A stretch of 64,000 bases of DNA from Betaproteobacteria bacterium. GTDB lineage: Bacteria; Pseudomonadota; Gammaproteobacteria; Burkholderiales; Rhodocyclaceae. Positions 25,523-37,750 of this stretch are shown in pieces. Within the stretch, counting starts at the first letter, position 1; each line of letters starts with the position of its first letter. The position numbers and the translations under genes are program-made. The stretch covers positions 1,253,001 through 1,317,000 of the forward strand of contig JADJXY010000002.1 in NCBI GenBank assembly GCA_016720065.1. Direction: 5' to 3'. The notes under the pieces were generated by a model, which saw nothing but the letters and a program-made list of their open reading frames with translations, did not search any database and was not told where the DNA came from.

Positions 25523-28500
25523 ATGCTGCGCCCTGCCCTCGCCGCCCTCCTGATCGCCCTTCCTCTCTTCGCCCACGCCGCCGCCGTGCGCCAGTTTTCT
25601 CCCCAGGGCCAGATCGACCAGCAGGTGCGGGCCACCGCCCGCTTCACCGACGACATGGTGCCCCTGGGCCAGCCCGACGCCCCGGCACCCTTTGACGTGG
25701 ATTGCGGCGGCGTGGCGGGCAAGGGCCGCTGGAGCGATACCAAGTCCTGGACCTATCTGCTCGACCGGCCCCTGAAGCCCGGCGAGCGTTGCGACTTCCG
25801 CCTGAAGCCCGGCCTCAAGGCCGGCAACGGCGATGGCGTGCGCGGCGAACCCGGCTACGCCTTCTTCGCCCCCGGCCCCTGGCCCCGCTCGCTCATGCCG
25901 CGGCCCGGGGACCGCATCGAGGAGGATCAGGTCTTCCTCGTCGAAGCCAGTGGCGCCCTGAAGCGCGAATCGGTGGAAAAGTACGTCTGGTGCGAAGCCG
26001 ACGGCGTCGGCAATCGCATCCCCGTGCGCCTCCTGAGCGACCAGGCGCGGGATGCTGCCCTGGCCACCGTGCACCGCTCCGCCAACCCCGGCAGCCTGGG
26101 GCTGGCCTGCACCACGGCGCTGCCCGCCGGCGCCCGCATGAAGCTGGTCTGGGGCAAGGGCGTCGAAGCCGAAAGCGGCGCCAAGGCCACCCGGGAGGAA
26201 AGTTTCCTCTACACCGTGCGGGAGCCTTTCAAGGCCAGCTTCTCCTGCGAGCGGGAGCGGGCCAATCAGCCCTGCTCCCCGCTTTCCGACCTGCGCCTGG
26301 AATTTTCGTCCCAGCTCGAGCGCAAGGTGCTGGACAAGATTCGCCTGGTGACGCCGGAGGGCCCCCGCACGCCCGCCGCCGACGACCAGGGTGGCGGCCA
26401 GAACACCGGCAGCGGCGTTGTTTTCCCGAAGCCCTTCCCCCAGAACGCCGAACTGCGCCTGGAAATCCCCGCCGACGTGAAGGACGAGGCCGGGCGGCCC
26501 CTGAGCAATGCCGGCAGCTTCCCCCTCAAGATCAAGACCGGCACCCTGCCGCCCCTGGCCAAGTTTCCCGGCAATTTCGGCATCCTGGAACTGAAGGAAG
26601 GCGGCATCCTGCCCGTCACCCTGCGCAACGTGGAGACGGCCCTGCCCACCCGCAACCTGCAACTGCCCGCCCATCGCTTCGCCGACCAGCGCCTGACCGA
26701 CGACGCCGACGTGCTGGGCGCCATGCGCGCCCTGGCCAAGTTCGAGCAGCAGACCAAGACGACCAAGAGCGGGAGCGGCAAGGACGCCGTCGAGACCTTC
26801 GACCCTTACTACGCCCGGGAACTGCCCTTCCTCAAGGACCGCCGCGGCGTGGTGAGCCGCGACCTGCCCAAGCCCAGCGCCAGCCAGGAATTCGAAGTGA
26901 TGGGCATCCCCCTGGAAAAGCCCGGCTACCACATCGTTGAAATCGAGAGCCGGCTCCTCGGCGCCGCCCTGCTGGCCAGTCCCAAGCCCATGTACGTGCG
27001 GGCCGCCGTGCTGGTGACCAACCTGGGCGTGCATTTGAAGACCGGCCGCGACAACGGCCTCGTCTGGGTCACCACCCTGGATAGCGGCAAGCCGGTGGCC
27101 GGGGCCGAAGTCCGCGTTTCCCGCTGCGATGGCACCGAGCTGTGGCGGGGCCGTACCGACGACCAGGGCCGCGCCCTCATCGAGCGGGGCCTGCGCGACG
27201 AGCGGGGCTGCGAGAGCGACTTCTTCCTCTTCGCCAGCGCCCGCCTGGGGGACGACTACAGCTTCGTCCGCTCCGACTGGCAGGAGGGCATCGAGCCCTG
27301 GCGCTTCGGCGTCGAAACCTGGGGCGAGGCGACGCCGCGCAAGATCCACAGCATTCTCGACCGCCCCCTGTTCCGGGCCGGCGAAACCGTTTCGCTGAAG
27401 CACATCGCCCGGGACCGCAACAGCCGCGGTTTCGCCACCCCGGACGCCAAGGGCTTGCCCACGGAAATGCTCATCCAGCACGACGGCAGCGGCGACGAAT
27501 TCCGCCAGCCCCTCGCCTGGGACGCCCGCGGCACGGCGACCAGCACCTGGAAAATCCCCGCGGCCGCCAAGCGGGGCCGCTACATCGTCATGCTCATCGG
27601 CGGCGACCGCAACCGGGAGGAAAGCGGCGAATTCCGCGTTTCCGATTTCCGCCTGCCAGTCTTCGCCGGCAGCATCCAGGGCGTGCCGCCCCGTCAGGTG
27701 GCGCCCAAGGACGTGCCCCTGGCCCTCGGCCTCTCCTTCCTCAACGGCGGCGCCGCCAAGGGGGTGGAAACCGAGGTTTCCGCCACCCTGCGGCCACGCT
27801 GGCCGGAGTTCAAGGGCTTTGAGGCCTTCCGCTTCCAGGTGGATTTCGACCAGGAGGGCCTCGGCGCCTTCGCGGTGGATAGCGGCCGGGAGAGCGAACA
27901 GCTCATCTCCGACAAGGTGCCCGTCACCCTCGACAAGGCGGGGGCCGGCAAGCTTTCCGTCACCCTGCCCGAGCGGGTCAAGGGGCCGAGCGAGGTCACG
28001 CGGAAATGACCTTCCCCGACCCCAATGGCGAAATCCAGACCATCCACGGCACCGTCGAACTGTGGCCGGCCGCCGTGACCGCCGGCATCCGGGTCAAGGA
28101 CTGGGTGGCGGCCAAGAGCCAGGGCGGCGTGGAAGTCGCCGTCCTCGACACGGCGACCAAGAAACCCCGGCCCGACGTGGCGGTGAAAATCATCGCCAAG
28201 CGCCGCATCGACTATTCCCACAGGAAGCGCGTCGTCGGCGGCTTCTACGCCTACGAGCACCATACCGAATTCGCCGACCTCGGCGAGCTGTGCGCCGGTC
28301 GCACCGACTCCCGCGGCCTCCTGCTGTGCGAACCCAAGGTCGAGGTCGCCGGCAACGTCTATCTCCTGGCCGAAGCCAGGGACGCCCAGGGCAACGTCGC
28401 CCGGGCCGGCACCAGCTACTGGGTGGCCGGGAGTGGTGGCAACTTCGGGGACACCTGGTTCCACCGCCGGCAACCAGGACCGCATGGACGTCATCCCCGA

Positions 28501-31208
28501 AAAGCGCAGCTACGCCCCGGGCGAGAAGGCGCGGCTCCAGGTACGCCTGCCCTTCCGCGAAGCCACCGCCCTGGTCTCCGTCGAGGCCGACGGCGTCATC
28601 GACACCTTCGTGCAGCCGCTCAGCCGCTACAAGCCGTACATCGACCTGCCGGTGAAGGCGGAATGGGGCCCCAACGTCTTCGTCTCGGTACTGGCCGTGC
28701 GCGGGCGGGTGCAGCCGGTGAAGTGGACTTCCTTCTTCGACTGGGGCTGGCGCGAGCCCATGGCCTGGTTCAAGGAATGGTGGAACCCTACACTGCCCAC
28801 GGCCATGGTCGATCTGGCCAAGCCCGCCTACAAGGTGGGCCTTGCCGCCCTCGATGTGGGCATCGACGGCTTCCGCCTCAAGGTCGATGTCGCCCCGGAA
28901 AAGGCCGATTACCGCCCCCGGGATACGGCCAAGGTGCGCGTCAAGGTCACCCAGCCCGACGGCAAGCCGGTGCCGGCGGGCACCGAGGTGGCCCTGGCCG
29001 CGGTGGACCAGGCCCTGCTGGAACTGCGTCCCAACGAGAGCTGGAAGCTCTTGGAAGCCATGCTGCCACGGCGCGGCTACGAAGTGCAGACCGCCACCGC
29101 CCAATCCCAGGTCATCGGCAAGCGCCACTTCGGCAAGAAGGCCGTGCCCCCGGGCGGCGGCGGCGGCCGCGCCCCGGCCCGCGAATTGTTCGACACCCTG
29201 CTCCTGTGGAACCCCCGCGTGGTGCTGGACGGCAGCGGCAGCGCCACGGTGACCGTGCCCATCAACGACTCCCTCAGCGAATTCAAGGTGGTGGCCGTGG
29301 CCGCCGCCGGCACCAGCCTCTTCGGTACCGGCAGCGGCAGTTTCCGCACCAGGCAGGATCTGCAGATGATCTCCGGCCTGCCGCCCCTGGTGCGGGAGAA
29401 AGACCGCTTCGCCGCCCTGCTGACGCTGCGCAACGGCACCGCCAAGCCCATGACCGTGCACCCTCAGCGCCAAGGCGGGCGGCAAGACCCTGGAAGCCAA
29501 GGACGTCAAGCTCGAAGCCGAGGGCGCCGCCGAAGTCGCCTGGAACGCCGAAGCCCCCGACAACGCCACCGCCCTCGACTGGGAGTTCGAAGCCGACGAC
29601 AGCGCCAGCGGCGCCAAGGACCGCCTGAAGATCACCCAACAGGTCGCGCCTGCCGTGCCGGTGACGGTGCAGCAGGCCAGCTTCGCCCGCATCGAAGGCA
29701 AGCTCGAATTGCCGGCGGTCCTGGCCGCCAACGCCCTGCCCGGCCGCGGCGGCATCGAAGTCGGCCTCTCCCCGCGCATTTCCACGCCGCCGCCCGGGTT
29801 GAAGCGCTTCTTCGAGGAATACCCCTTCGTCTGCCTGGAGCAGAAAACCTCCGTCGCCATCGGCCTCAGAGACGAGAAGCGCTGGCAGCAGGTGGTCGAA
29901 GCTCTGCCCACCTACCTGGACGGCAACGGGCTGGCCCGCTATTTTCCCGGCGACCTGCCCGGCAGCCCCAGCCTCACCGCCTACCTGCTGGACGTCAGCC
30001 AGGCCGCCGGCTTTGCAATCCCGCCGGACATCGCCGGGCGCATGGAGAAAGGCCTGCTGGCCTTCGCCGAGGGTCGCATCAAACCCGAGCACTGGGCGCC
30101 CACCAACGACCTGACGGCAAGGAAACTCAGCGCCCTGGAAGCCCTCACGCGCCGCGGCCACAAGCCCCTGGGCGTCATCACCAGCCTCGACCTGGAGCAG
30201 CCCATGCGCCTGCCCACGGCCGCCCTCATCGACTGGGTTCTGGTCGCCAGGCGCCTCACCGAACTGCCCGACCGCGCCCCGCGTCTGGCCGCCGCCGAGC
30301 AGGAAATCCGCAATCGCCTGAGCTACCAGGGCGGGCGCCTGGCCTTCACCACTGAGGCCAGCGACTATTGGTGGTGGCTCATGGTCAGCGGCGACACCAA
30401 CGTCTTCCGCCTCATCGAGGCCGTCATCGACGAACCGGGCTGGAAGGACGACCTGCCGGCCCTCGTCCAGGGCGCCATGCTGCGCCAGGTGCGCGGGCGC
30501 TGGGTGACCACCACTGCCAACGTCTGGGCCACCATCGCGCTGGAGGCCTTCGGCAAGAAGTTCGAGAAGGAAACCGTCGCCGGCGCTACCCGCGCCGCCC
30601 TCGGCAAGGGCACTCCGGTCAGCCACGCCTGGTCGGCCGGCGATACCGCCACCCTCACCCTGCCCTGGCCCGCCAAGCCCGCTGCCGACGACAAGCTGGC
30701 GATCTCCCACGAAGGCAGCGGCAAGCCCTGGGCCAGCGTCCAGGTGCTGGCCGCCGTTCCCGTCACTGCCCCCCGCACCCTGGGCTACCGCATCAAGCGG
30801 GAAGTGACGCCGGTGACCCAGAAGGTGGCCGGCAAGACCAGCCGTGGCGACGTCCTGCGGGTTCGCCTCAGCGTGGAAGCCGACCAGGACATGGCCTGGG
30901 TGGTGGTCAACGACCCCATCCCCGCCGGCGCCCGCATCCTGGGCGACGGCGACGGCCGCGACTCCCACATCGAGAGCCGCAACGACGGCACCCGCGGCAA
31001 CGCCTGGCCGGCCTACGTCGAACGCACTTTCAGCGCCTACCGCGCGTACTACGCCCGCGTGCCCAAGGGTAACTTCTCGGTGGAATACACGGTGCGCCTC
31101 AACAACGCCGGCGACTTCGCCCTGCCCGCGACAAGGGTGGAAGCGATGTATGCACCAGAGGTTTTCGGGGAGGTGCCGGGGGGGCGGATCACCGTGGAGA
31201 AGGAATGA
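25523..31208 (+). pseudogene. Alpha-2-macroglobulin family protein, copy 1, three frameshifts
   Basis: A bacterial alpha-2-macroglobulin that would be 1894 residues after correction. It begins with a Sec signal peptide (MLRPALAALLIALPLFAHA), without a lipobox, so the protein should be free in the periplasm. The internal thioester motif CLEQ is encoded at 29832-29843 within YPFVCLEQKTS, so it is of the protease-trapping type. Compared with copy 2 it lacks one T near 27997 and has an extra C near 28461 and near 29461. The frames used are 25523-27997, about 28000-28461, 28463-29461 and 29464-31208. These proteins guard the periplasm against host or competitor proteases and usually sit next to pbpC, which is not in this window. 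Real decay or consensus error are both possible. Confidence 0.8.
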
Positions 31209-31310
31209 GGATGATGCACACTGTATTTATCCCGCTGGGGGTTTCTGTGTGGTCAGCGGTGGATAGGCGTTTCCATCGGTGGGCAGCGGTTGCCAGGGGT
31301 AGCAATTTTC
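27505..31310 (+). repeat. Long direct repeat, copy 1 (alpha-2-macroglobulin 3' two thirds)
   Basis: The segment matches 47262-51068 in the same orientation about 19.76 kb away. The first 270 bases differ at many sites, the central part (about 27770-30400) is nearly identical apart from single-base indels, and the last about 100 bases beyond the stop are clearly diverged but still alignable. This pattern suggests duplication followed by gene conversion. Confidence 0.9.
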
Positions 31311-31323
31311 CCAGGGTGCGATC

Positions 31324-32733
31324 TCATCTCTCTCGAAGACTCTCGTCCTTGTATTGCAATAGCGGGCTAAGAAAATATTCGATCACTCTTCGGTGTGCGG
31401 TTTTCACCTCCACCGTTACCGCCATCCCCGGCGAAAGGTTGACCGTCTTGTTCTCCACCGGGATCGTCGCCCGCGCCAGATTCACGCGCGCCTGGAAGAT
31501 GAGCCCTCGCTTCTCGTCATTGAAGGCATCGCTGGACACGCTCACCACCTTGGCGTCTATCGTGCCGTACTTGGTGAAGGGGAAGGTCTCCACCTTGACC
31601 ACCGCCTCCTGTCCCGGATTCACGAAACCGATGTCCTTGTTCTCGACGTAGGCCTCGACTTCGATCGGGTTGCCCTTGGGCACCACCATCATCAGTTGCT
31701 GCGCTGGCGTCACGACACCACCGACCGTGTGCACCGCCAGTTGCTGCACCGTGCCATCCACGGGGGCGGTCAGGGTCATAAGTTTGCCGCGCGATTCCGC
31801 CTTGATCAGTTCCTGCCCGTAGGTCGTCGCCTTCTGCTCGGCTTCGTTCAGGCTGTCCAGCGCCATCCGCTTGGTTTCGGCGATCAGCGCCGTGCGTTGG
31901 CCTCTCCCCTCCAGCAGGGCCGCCGTCAGTTCCTTGATGCGGCTACGCTGAGTTGCTAAATCCGCTTCCTGTTCGATGCGGATCTGCTCTTTCTCCAGGT
32001 AGCCGTGCCTGGAGATGAAGTTCTTCTCGACCAAGCCCTTGAAGTCCTGGGCGCGCTGGCGGGCGATGTGTGCAGTCTGTTCGAGCTTCCTCACGATCTC
32101 TTGGGTGGAGCGCAGTTCCGCCTCCCGCTTGGCGATATCGGCGTCGATGCGGGCGAGTTTCGCCTGATATTCGCCATACTGTCCGTCCAGCATTCGCTGA
32201 TCCTGAGCCAGCCGATTCGCGTCGACATCCGATAGAGGGCCGACGAGGGGCGCCTTGCCGAAGGAAATCGATGCCAGCAGCGCCTTGGCCCGCGCCGCCT
32301 GTAGGCGGGCCGTGATCACCTCGTTGGCGACGCGCGTGGTATCGGCGGTGGTGTTCGTCGTATCGAGTTCGATCAGCACCTCGCCGGCCTTGACCACCTG
32401 GCCGTCGCTCACCCTGATGGCCTTGACGGTGGCAGTTGCGATCGGCTGGATCACTTTGGTGCGATCGTTGGGCACGATCCTGCCGTGGGCAACAGCGACC
32501 ACATCCATGTGGCCGAAGACCGCCCACAACAAGGCGATGAAGGCGAAGGCCATCAGCAGCCACATGGCAATGCGCGGTGCCGGCGAGACTGGCGTCTCCT
32601 GAAGCTCCAAGGCCGCCGGCAGAAATTGGGCCTCATGTGGCAGCCGCGGCCGGGAATCGAGGTTCTCCCGCTCGCGCCAGGTGTGACGGAAGACGGCGCC
32701 GTAGCGTTTCAAAAGGTCGAGGAGGGCCTGCAA
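31324..32733 (-). CDS. HlyD-family type I secretion adaptor
   Basis: A 469-residue membrane fusion protein. After a cytosolic N-terminus (LLKRYGAVFRHTWRERENLD) there is one membrane helix (IAMWLLMAFAFIALLWAVFG), a barrel-sandwich segment (VAVAHGRIVPNDRTKVIQP), a long coiled-coil region and the conserved C-terminal VENKDIGFVNPGQEAVVKVE. It links the ABC exporter to an outer-membrane TolC-like channel. The open frame extends to 32826 inside the exporter gene without a good start; the TTG at 32733 gives the usual length (E. coli HlyD 478). It lies 28 bases after the exporter gene. No tolC is in the window. Confidence 0.88.
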   Translation of the reverse strand: MQALLDLLKRYGAVFRHTWRERENLDSRPRLPHEAQFLPAALELQETPVSPAPRIAMWLLMAFAFIALLWAVFGHMDVVAVAHGRIVPNDRTKVIQPIATATVKAIRVSDGQVVKAGEVLIELDTTNTTADTTRVANEVITARLQAARAKALLASISFGKAPLVGPLSDVDANRLAQDQRMLDGQYGEYQAKLARIDADIAKREAELRSTQEIVRKLEQTAHIARQRAQDFKGLVEKNFISRHGYLEKEQIRIEQEADLATQRSRIKELTAALLEGRGQRTALIAETKRMALDSLNEAEQKATTYGQELIKAESRGKLMTLTAPVDGTVQQLAVHTVGGVVTPAQQLMMVVPKGNPIEVEAYVENKDIGFVNPGQEAVVKVETFPFTKYGTIDAKVVSVSSDAFNDEKRGLIFQARVNLARATIPVENKTVNLSPGMAVTVEVKTAHRRVIEYFLSPLLQYKDESLRER

Positions 32734-32761
32734 GCGCAGCGTGAGGGCTTGGCTGATTCCG

Positions 32762-34942
32762 CTACCCCATCTGCAGGCGATGCAGGCGCGAGTAATACCC
32801 GGCCTCCTGGGCCAGCAACTCGGCATGCGTGCCCTGTTCCACGATCCGCCCCCGGTCCAGGACGATGATGCGGTTGGCGTCCCGGACGGCGCTGAGTCGG
32901 TGGGCTATGATGAGCACCGTCCGCCCCTGGCAGATCGCCTTCATATTTGTCTGGATGATGCGCTCAGACTCATAGTCGAGCGCACTGGTCGCCTCATCGA
33001 AAATGAGGATGCGGGGGTTAGTGATCAGTGCTCGGGAGATGGCGATGCGCTGACGCTGGCCGCCGGAGAGCGTCGCCCCGTGCTCGCCCACAACCGTATC
33101 GTAGCCTTCGGGCAATTCGAGAATGAAGTCATGCGCACCGGCCAACTTCGCCGCGCCAATCACCGCCTCCATCGGCAGCCCCGGATCGGCCAGGGCGATG
33201 TTCTCGCGGATCGTGCGGTTGAAGAGCATGTTTTCCTGGAGGACCACGCCGATCTGGCGCCGCAGACTGGAACTGTTAGCCATGGCCAGATCGACGCCAT
33301 CGACCAGCACCCGGCCACGCTCGGGGAGATAAAGACGCTGGGCCAGCTTGGTCAGGGTGCTCTTGCCCGAACCGGAGCGGCCGACGATGCCGATTACCTC
33401 GCCGGGCCGGACGACCAGGCTGATGCTGCGTAGCACTTCCGGGCCGTCCGGCCGGTAGCGGAAAACCACCTGATCGAATTCGATGCGCCCGGTGATCGGC
33501 GGCAGTGTGCTGCGGTTGGCGTTGGCCACTTCGGTGCGGGCGTTGAGAATGTCGCCCAGGCGCTGCACCGAGATGCCGGTCTGCTGAAAATCCGTCCAGA
33601 GTTGGGCAAGACGCATGACCGGGGTGGCGACGCGTCCGGCTAGCATGTTGAAGGCAATGAGCTGTCCAACGGTCAGGTCGCCATTGATGACCAGGCGCGC
33701 CCCCAGCCACATGGTGGCCACCGTCACCAGCTTGCCGATAAGCGATACACCCTCGTGCGCTACTGTTCCCAAGGCCGTGGTGCGGAAGCCCGCCGCCACG
33801 TAGGCCGCCATCTGGTTGTCCCAGCGGCGGGTCATCTGCGGCTCGACGGCCATTGCCTTGAGGGTGTCGATGCCGTTGATGGTCTCCACCAGGAAGGCCT
33901 GGTTCTCAGCGCCCCGGTTGAATTTTTCGTGCAGGCGGGCACGCAGCAGGGGGGTGATCAGGATGGACAGCATCAGGTAGCAAGGCAGCGACAGCACCAC
34001 GATCAGGGTCAGCCAGCCGCTGTAGTAGAGCATCACGGCAATGAACACCACCGAGAAGAAGAGGTCCAGCACCAGGGTAATGGCGTTGCCGGTGAGGAAC
34101 TGGCGGATGTTCTCCAGTTCCCTTACGCGCGCCACGGTGTCACCTACCCGGCGGGCCTGGAAGTAGGCCAGCGGCAGGTTCAGGAGGTGACGGAACAGCC
34201 GGGCACCGAGTTCCACGTCAATGCGGCTGGTGGTATGGGCGAAGACGTAGGTTCTCAACCCGGAAAGGGCTACCTCGAAGATCATGACCACCAGCAGTCC
34301 AAAGGCGATCACATCGAGCGTGGTGAAGCCGCGATGGACCAGCACCTTGTCCATGACCACCTGGAAAAAGAGCGGGGTGACCAAGGCGAAGAGTTGCAGG
34401 ACGAAGGAGACCAACAAGACCTCGCCAAGCAGCTTGCGGTATTTGACGACGGCCGGGATGAACCAGGTGAAGTCGAACTTGGCGAGCTCGCCGGCCAGCG
34501 ATGCGCGGGACGTAAACAGAATCAACTGCCCGGCCCAACGCTCGGCGAAATCTTCCACACTCAGGACTTGCGGCCGTTCGACACGGGGATTCTGGATCAG
34601 CACCTGGTCGCCTTCAACGCGGGCCAGGACAAAGAATCGCCCCTCCTTGTCGACGGCAAGGGCTGGCAAGGGAGTGCGCTCCAGACGTACGTAGTCCGTC
34701 TGGACAACCTTGGCCTTGAGCCCCAAGCGTTTGGAAGCCAGCAGAACTTGGGTAATGTCGAACGGGCGACCGTCGACCTGGAATTCATGGGCGAGTTGGT
34801 CCGGATCGGCGGCGATGTTATGAAAGCGCGCCAGCATGACAAGGCCTATCAGGCCCGTATCCGGCTGAGGCGTGGTTCTCGGGTTCGACCCCGGATTCTC
34901 CTCGTCGGTGATAAGCGTCAGGGGTGGCGTTTGGTCAGTCAT
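32762..34942 (-). CDS. HlyB-type type I secretion ABC exporter
   Basis: A 726-residue exporter. The N-terminal 140 residues form a C39-like domain (GLIGLVMLARFHNIAADPDQ), without the catalytic cysteine, as in HlyB, which uses it to hold RTX substrates rather than cleave leaders. Then come the ABC membrane region and the nucleotide-binding domain with GRSGSGKST, LSGGQRQRIAISRAL and ILIFDEATSALD. It drives ATP-dependent export of the RTX protein encoded 53 bases upstream on the same strand. The ATG at 34942 is preferred over one at 35005, which would overlap the intergenic leader. Confidence 0.93.
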   Translation of the reverse strand: MTDQTPPLTLITDEENPGSNPRTTPQPDTGLIGLVMLARFHNIAADPDQLAHEFQVDGRPFDITQVLLASKRLGLKAKVVQTDYVRLERTPLPALAVDKEGRFFVLARVEGDQVLIQNPRVERPQVLSVEDFAERWAGQLILFTSRASLAGELAKFDFTWFIPAVVKYRKLLGEVLLVSFVLQLFALVTPLFFQVVMDKVLVHRGFTTLDVIAFGLLVVMIFEVALSGLRTYVFAHTTSRIDVELGARLFRHLLNLPLAYFQARRVGDTVARVRELENIRQFLTGNAITLVLDLFFSVVFIAVMLYYSGWLTLIVVLSLPCYLMLSILITPLLRARLHEKFNRGAENQAFLVETINGIDTLKAMAVEPQMTRRWDNQMAAYVAAGFRTTALGTVAHEGVSLIGKLVTVATMWLGARLVINGDLTVGQLIAFNMLAGRVATPVMRLAQLWTDFQQTGISVQRLGDILNARTEVANANRSTLPPITGRIEFDQVVFRYRPDGPEVLRSISLVVRPGEVIGIVGRSGSGKSTLTKLAQRLYLPERGRVLVDGVDLAMANSSSLRRQIGVVLQENMLFNRTIRENIALADPGLPMEAVIGAAKLAGAHDFILELPEGYDTVVGEHGATLSGGQRQRIAISRALITNPRILIFDEATSALDYESERIIQTNMKAICQGRTVLIIAHRLSAVRDANRIIVLDRGRIVEQGTHAELLAQEAGYYSRLHRLQMG

Positions 34943-35435
34943 GAAAGCAACCCCCCCACCCGAAGGCGAGGGAGTCCGAATATAGCGCTTGCAGGTTACT
35001 GCCAATTGGCAGCGATCACCGGCGCCAAGGCATCCTGGTAGTTCTGTGGCAGGGTCGTCTGACCAGCGGCCGGCGGAGCGAAAGCGGCCATGGCCTGCAC
35101 GAGGACTTCGACCTGAGTATCAAGCAGTACCTTTCCATCCCCGACTGTCAATTGCTCAACGTGGTAGGTCGAACTGGTATACCAGTTCTCGATCGTCAGC
35201 TTGTCGGTAGTGCCGATCACACTAACTTCCAGGTTGTTCCCGGTATGGCGCAGCCAGATCTGATCCGTGGAAATTCCATTCAGAAACTGAACCACGTCAG
35301 TGTTTCCAACCGTTGCGTCATTTTCACTCGCCGTGTCGTTACCATAGCCGCGACCAATAACATAGGTGTCGTCACCCGTTCCGCCCATCAAGGTATCTGA
35401 CCCAGCCTTTCCGTCCAAGGTGTCATTGCCAACTC

Positions 35436-36275
35436 CACCATTGAGAACGCTGGCCGCAGCATTGCCGATGAGCACGTTGTCCAGAGCATTGCCCGTAAGG
35501 TTGTAGGCCACGGCGTTGATCAGCGTGCCATTCTCAAGGTTGGCCCCCAGAACGTAGCCGCCCCCCGCCGTCGCAATGCTAACCTTCACCAGGTCGGTAC
35601 CTTCTTCCGCCACCTCGGTCACGGTGTCCGTCAGAACATCGATGGTGTAGGTGTCGTCGCCGAGACCGCCTTGCAGAATGTCGTTGCCGGCACCACCGTC
35701 TAGGGTGTCGTTACCCGTGCCACCCACCAGGGTGTTGGCTGCGGCGTTGCCTATCAGGATGTTGTCCAGCGCATTGCCTGTCAGGTTGTAGGCCACCGTG
35801 TTGGTCAGCGTGCCATTCTCAAGGTTGGCTCCCAGAGCGTAGCTGCCCCCCGCCGTGGCGAGGCCCACCTGGATCAGGTCGATGCCTTCCTCGACGTTCT
35901 CGATGACGCTGTCGCCCGCATTGTCCAGGACGTAGGTGTCGTTGCCCGCGCCGCCCACCAGCGTATCCGCACCCGCGCCACCGTTGAGGACGTTGGCCGC
36001 GGCATTGCCGGTGAGCACGTTGTTCAGGGCATTGCCCGTAAGGTTGAGCAGTACGCTCCCCGTGCCAACAGCATCGAGATTGTCGACTTCGGCACCCAGC
36101 GTGACGGTCGCCACCGTGGACAGCACGGTCCCACCACGCAGAACCAAAGTATCTACGCCACCACCCGCTACTTCGGTCACGGTGTCCTGCAGCCCATTGG
36201 TCGCCGTCAGGTCAACCACGTAAGCGTCGTTGCCCGCTCCACCCACCAAAGTGTCAACCCCGGCACCACCATCCA
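35436..36275 (-). repeat. 840-bp RTX block, copy A
   Basis: The block recurs at 36516-37356 at a spacing of 1080 bases (360 codons) with near identity. It encodes RTX nonapeptides and the segment VDTLVLRGGTVLSTVATVTL. Copy A has six Cs near 35851 where copy B has seven. Confidence 0.9.
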
Positions 36276-36515
36276 GCGCGTTGTTGCCTGTGTTGCCGGT
36301 GATCGTGTTGTTGAGCGCGTTCCCTATACCGACAAGGTCCACACCTCCGGTCAAGGTGAGGTTCTCAACATTGCTGCCTAGCGTGTAGTTGACACTTGAT
36401 TGCACCACATCGATTTCGGTGCCTACCGTCGAGCTCTCAATGACGACGTCGCCGTCATTGTCGACGACATAGGTGTCGTTGCCCGCACTACCCACCAGGG
36501 TATCCGCACCCGCGC

Positions 36516-37356
36516 CACCATTGAGAACGTTGGCCGCAGCATTGCCGATGAGCACGTTGTCCAGAGCATTGCCCGTAAGGTTGTAGGCCACGGCGTTGAT
36601 CAGCGTGCCATTCTCAAGGTTGGCCCCCAGAACGTAGCCGCCCCCCGCCGTCGCAATGCTAACCTTCACCAGGTCGGTACCTTCTTCCGCCACCTCGGTC
36701 ACGGTGTCCGTCAGAACATCGATGGTGTAGGTGTCGTCGCCGAGACCGCCTTGCAGAATGTCGTTGCCGGCACCACCGTCTAGGGTGTCGTTACCCGTGC
36801 CACCCACCAGGGTGTTGGCTGCGGCGTTGCCTATCAGGATGTTGTCCAGCGCATTGCCTGTCAGGTTGTAGGCCACCGTGTTGGTCAGCGTGCCATTCTC
36901 AAGGTTGGCTCCCAGAGCGTAGCTGCCCCCCCGCCGTGGCGAGGCCCACCTGGATCAGGTCGATGCCTTCCTCGACGTTCTCGATGACGCTGTCGCCCGC
37001 ATTGTCCAGGACGTAGGTGTCGTTGCCCGCGCCGCCCACCAGCGTATCCGCACCCGCGCCACCGTTGAGGACGTTGGCCGCGGCATTGCCGGTGAGCACG
37101 TTGTTCAGGGCATTGCCCGTAAGGTTGAGCAGTACGCTCCCCGTGCCAACAGCATCGAGATTGTCGACTTCGGCACCCAGCGTGACGGTCGCCACCGTGG
37201 ACAGCACGGTCCCACCACGCAGAACCAAAGTATCTACGCCACCACCCGCTACTTCGGTCACGGTGTCCTGCAGCCCATTGGTCGCCGTCAGGTCAACCAC
37301 GTAAGCGTCGTTGCCCGCTCCACCCACCAAAGTGTCAACCCCGGCACCACCATCCA
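36516..37356 (-). repeat. 841-bp RTX block, copy B, with the frameshifting C7 tract
   Basis: Near-identical to 35436-36275 apart from one extra C in a run at about 36926-36932. That base breaks the reading frame and produces the premature end of the upstream part just after 36899. Confidence 0.9.
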
Positions 37357-37750
37357 ATGTGTCGTTGCCCACGCCCCCGTTGAGGGTATTGGCTGCTGCA
37401 TTGCCATTCAACGTGTTGTCGAGACTGTTGCCAGTTAGGTTAAGCAATGCCTGGACTGTGTGACTCGCATCGAGATTGTCGACGTCGGCACCCAGCGTGA
37501 CGGTCGCCACCGTGGCCAGCACGGTCCCACCACGCAGAATCAAGGTATCTACGCCACCACCCGCCGCTTCCGTCACGGTGTCCTGCAGCGCATTGGTCGC
37601 TGTCAGGTCAACAAGATACGTGTCGTTGCCAGAACCGCCCACCAGTACGTCTACCCCTGTGCCCCCGTCCAGCGTATCGTTGCCAACGCTACCTGAAAGT
37701 GAGTCGGCGCCAACCGTTCCAACTAAAACTGCCCCAGCCGCATCCAGCAC

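Noticed and set aside
25523..31208. Splitting alpha-2-macroglobulin copy 1 into several separate genes
   Set aside because: Alignment with copy 2 shows that the pieces belong to one gene broken by single-base indels.
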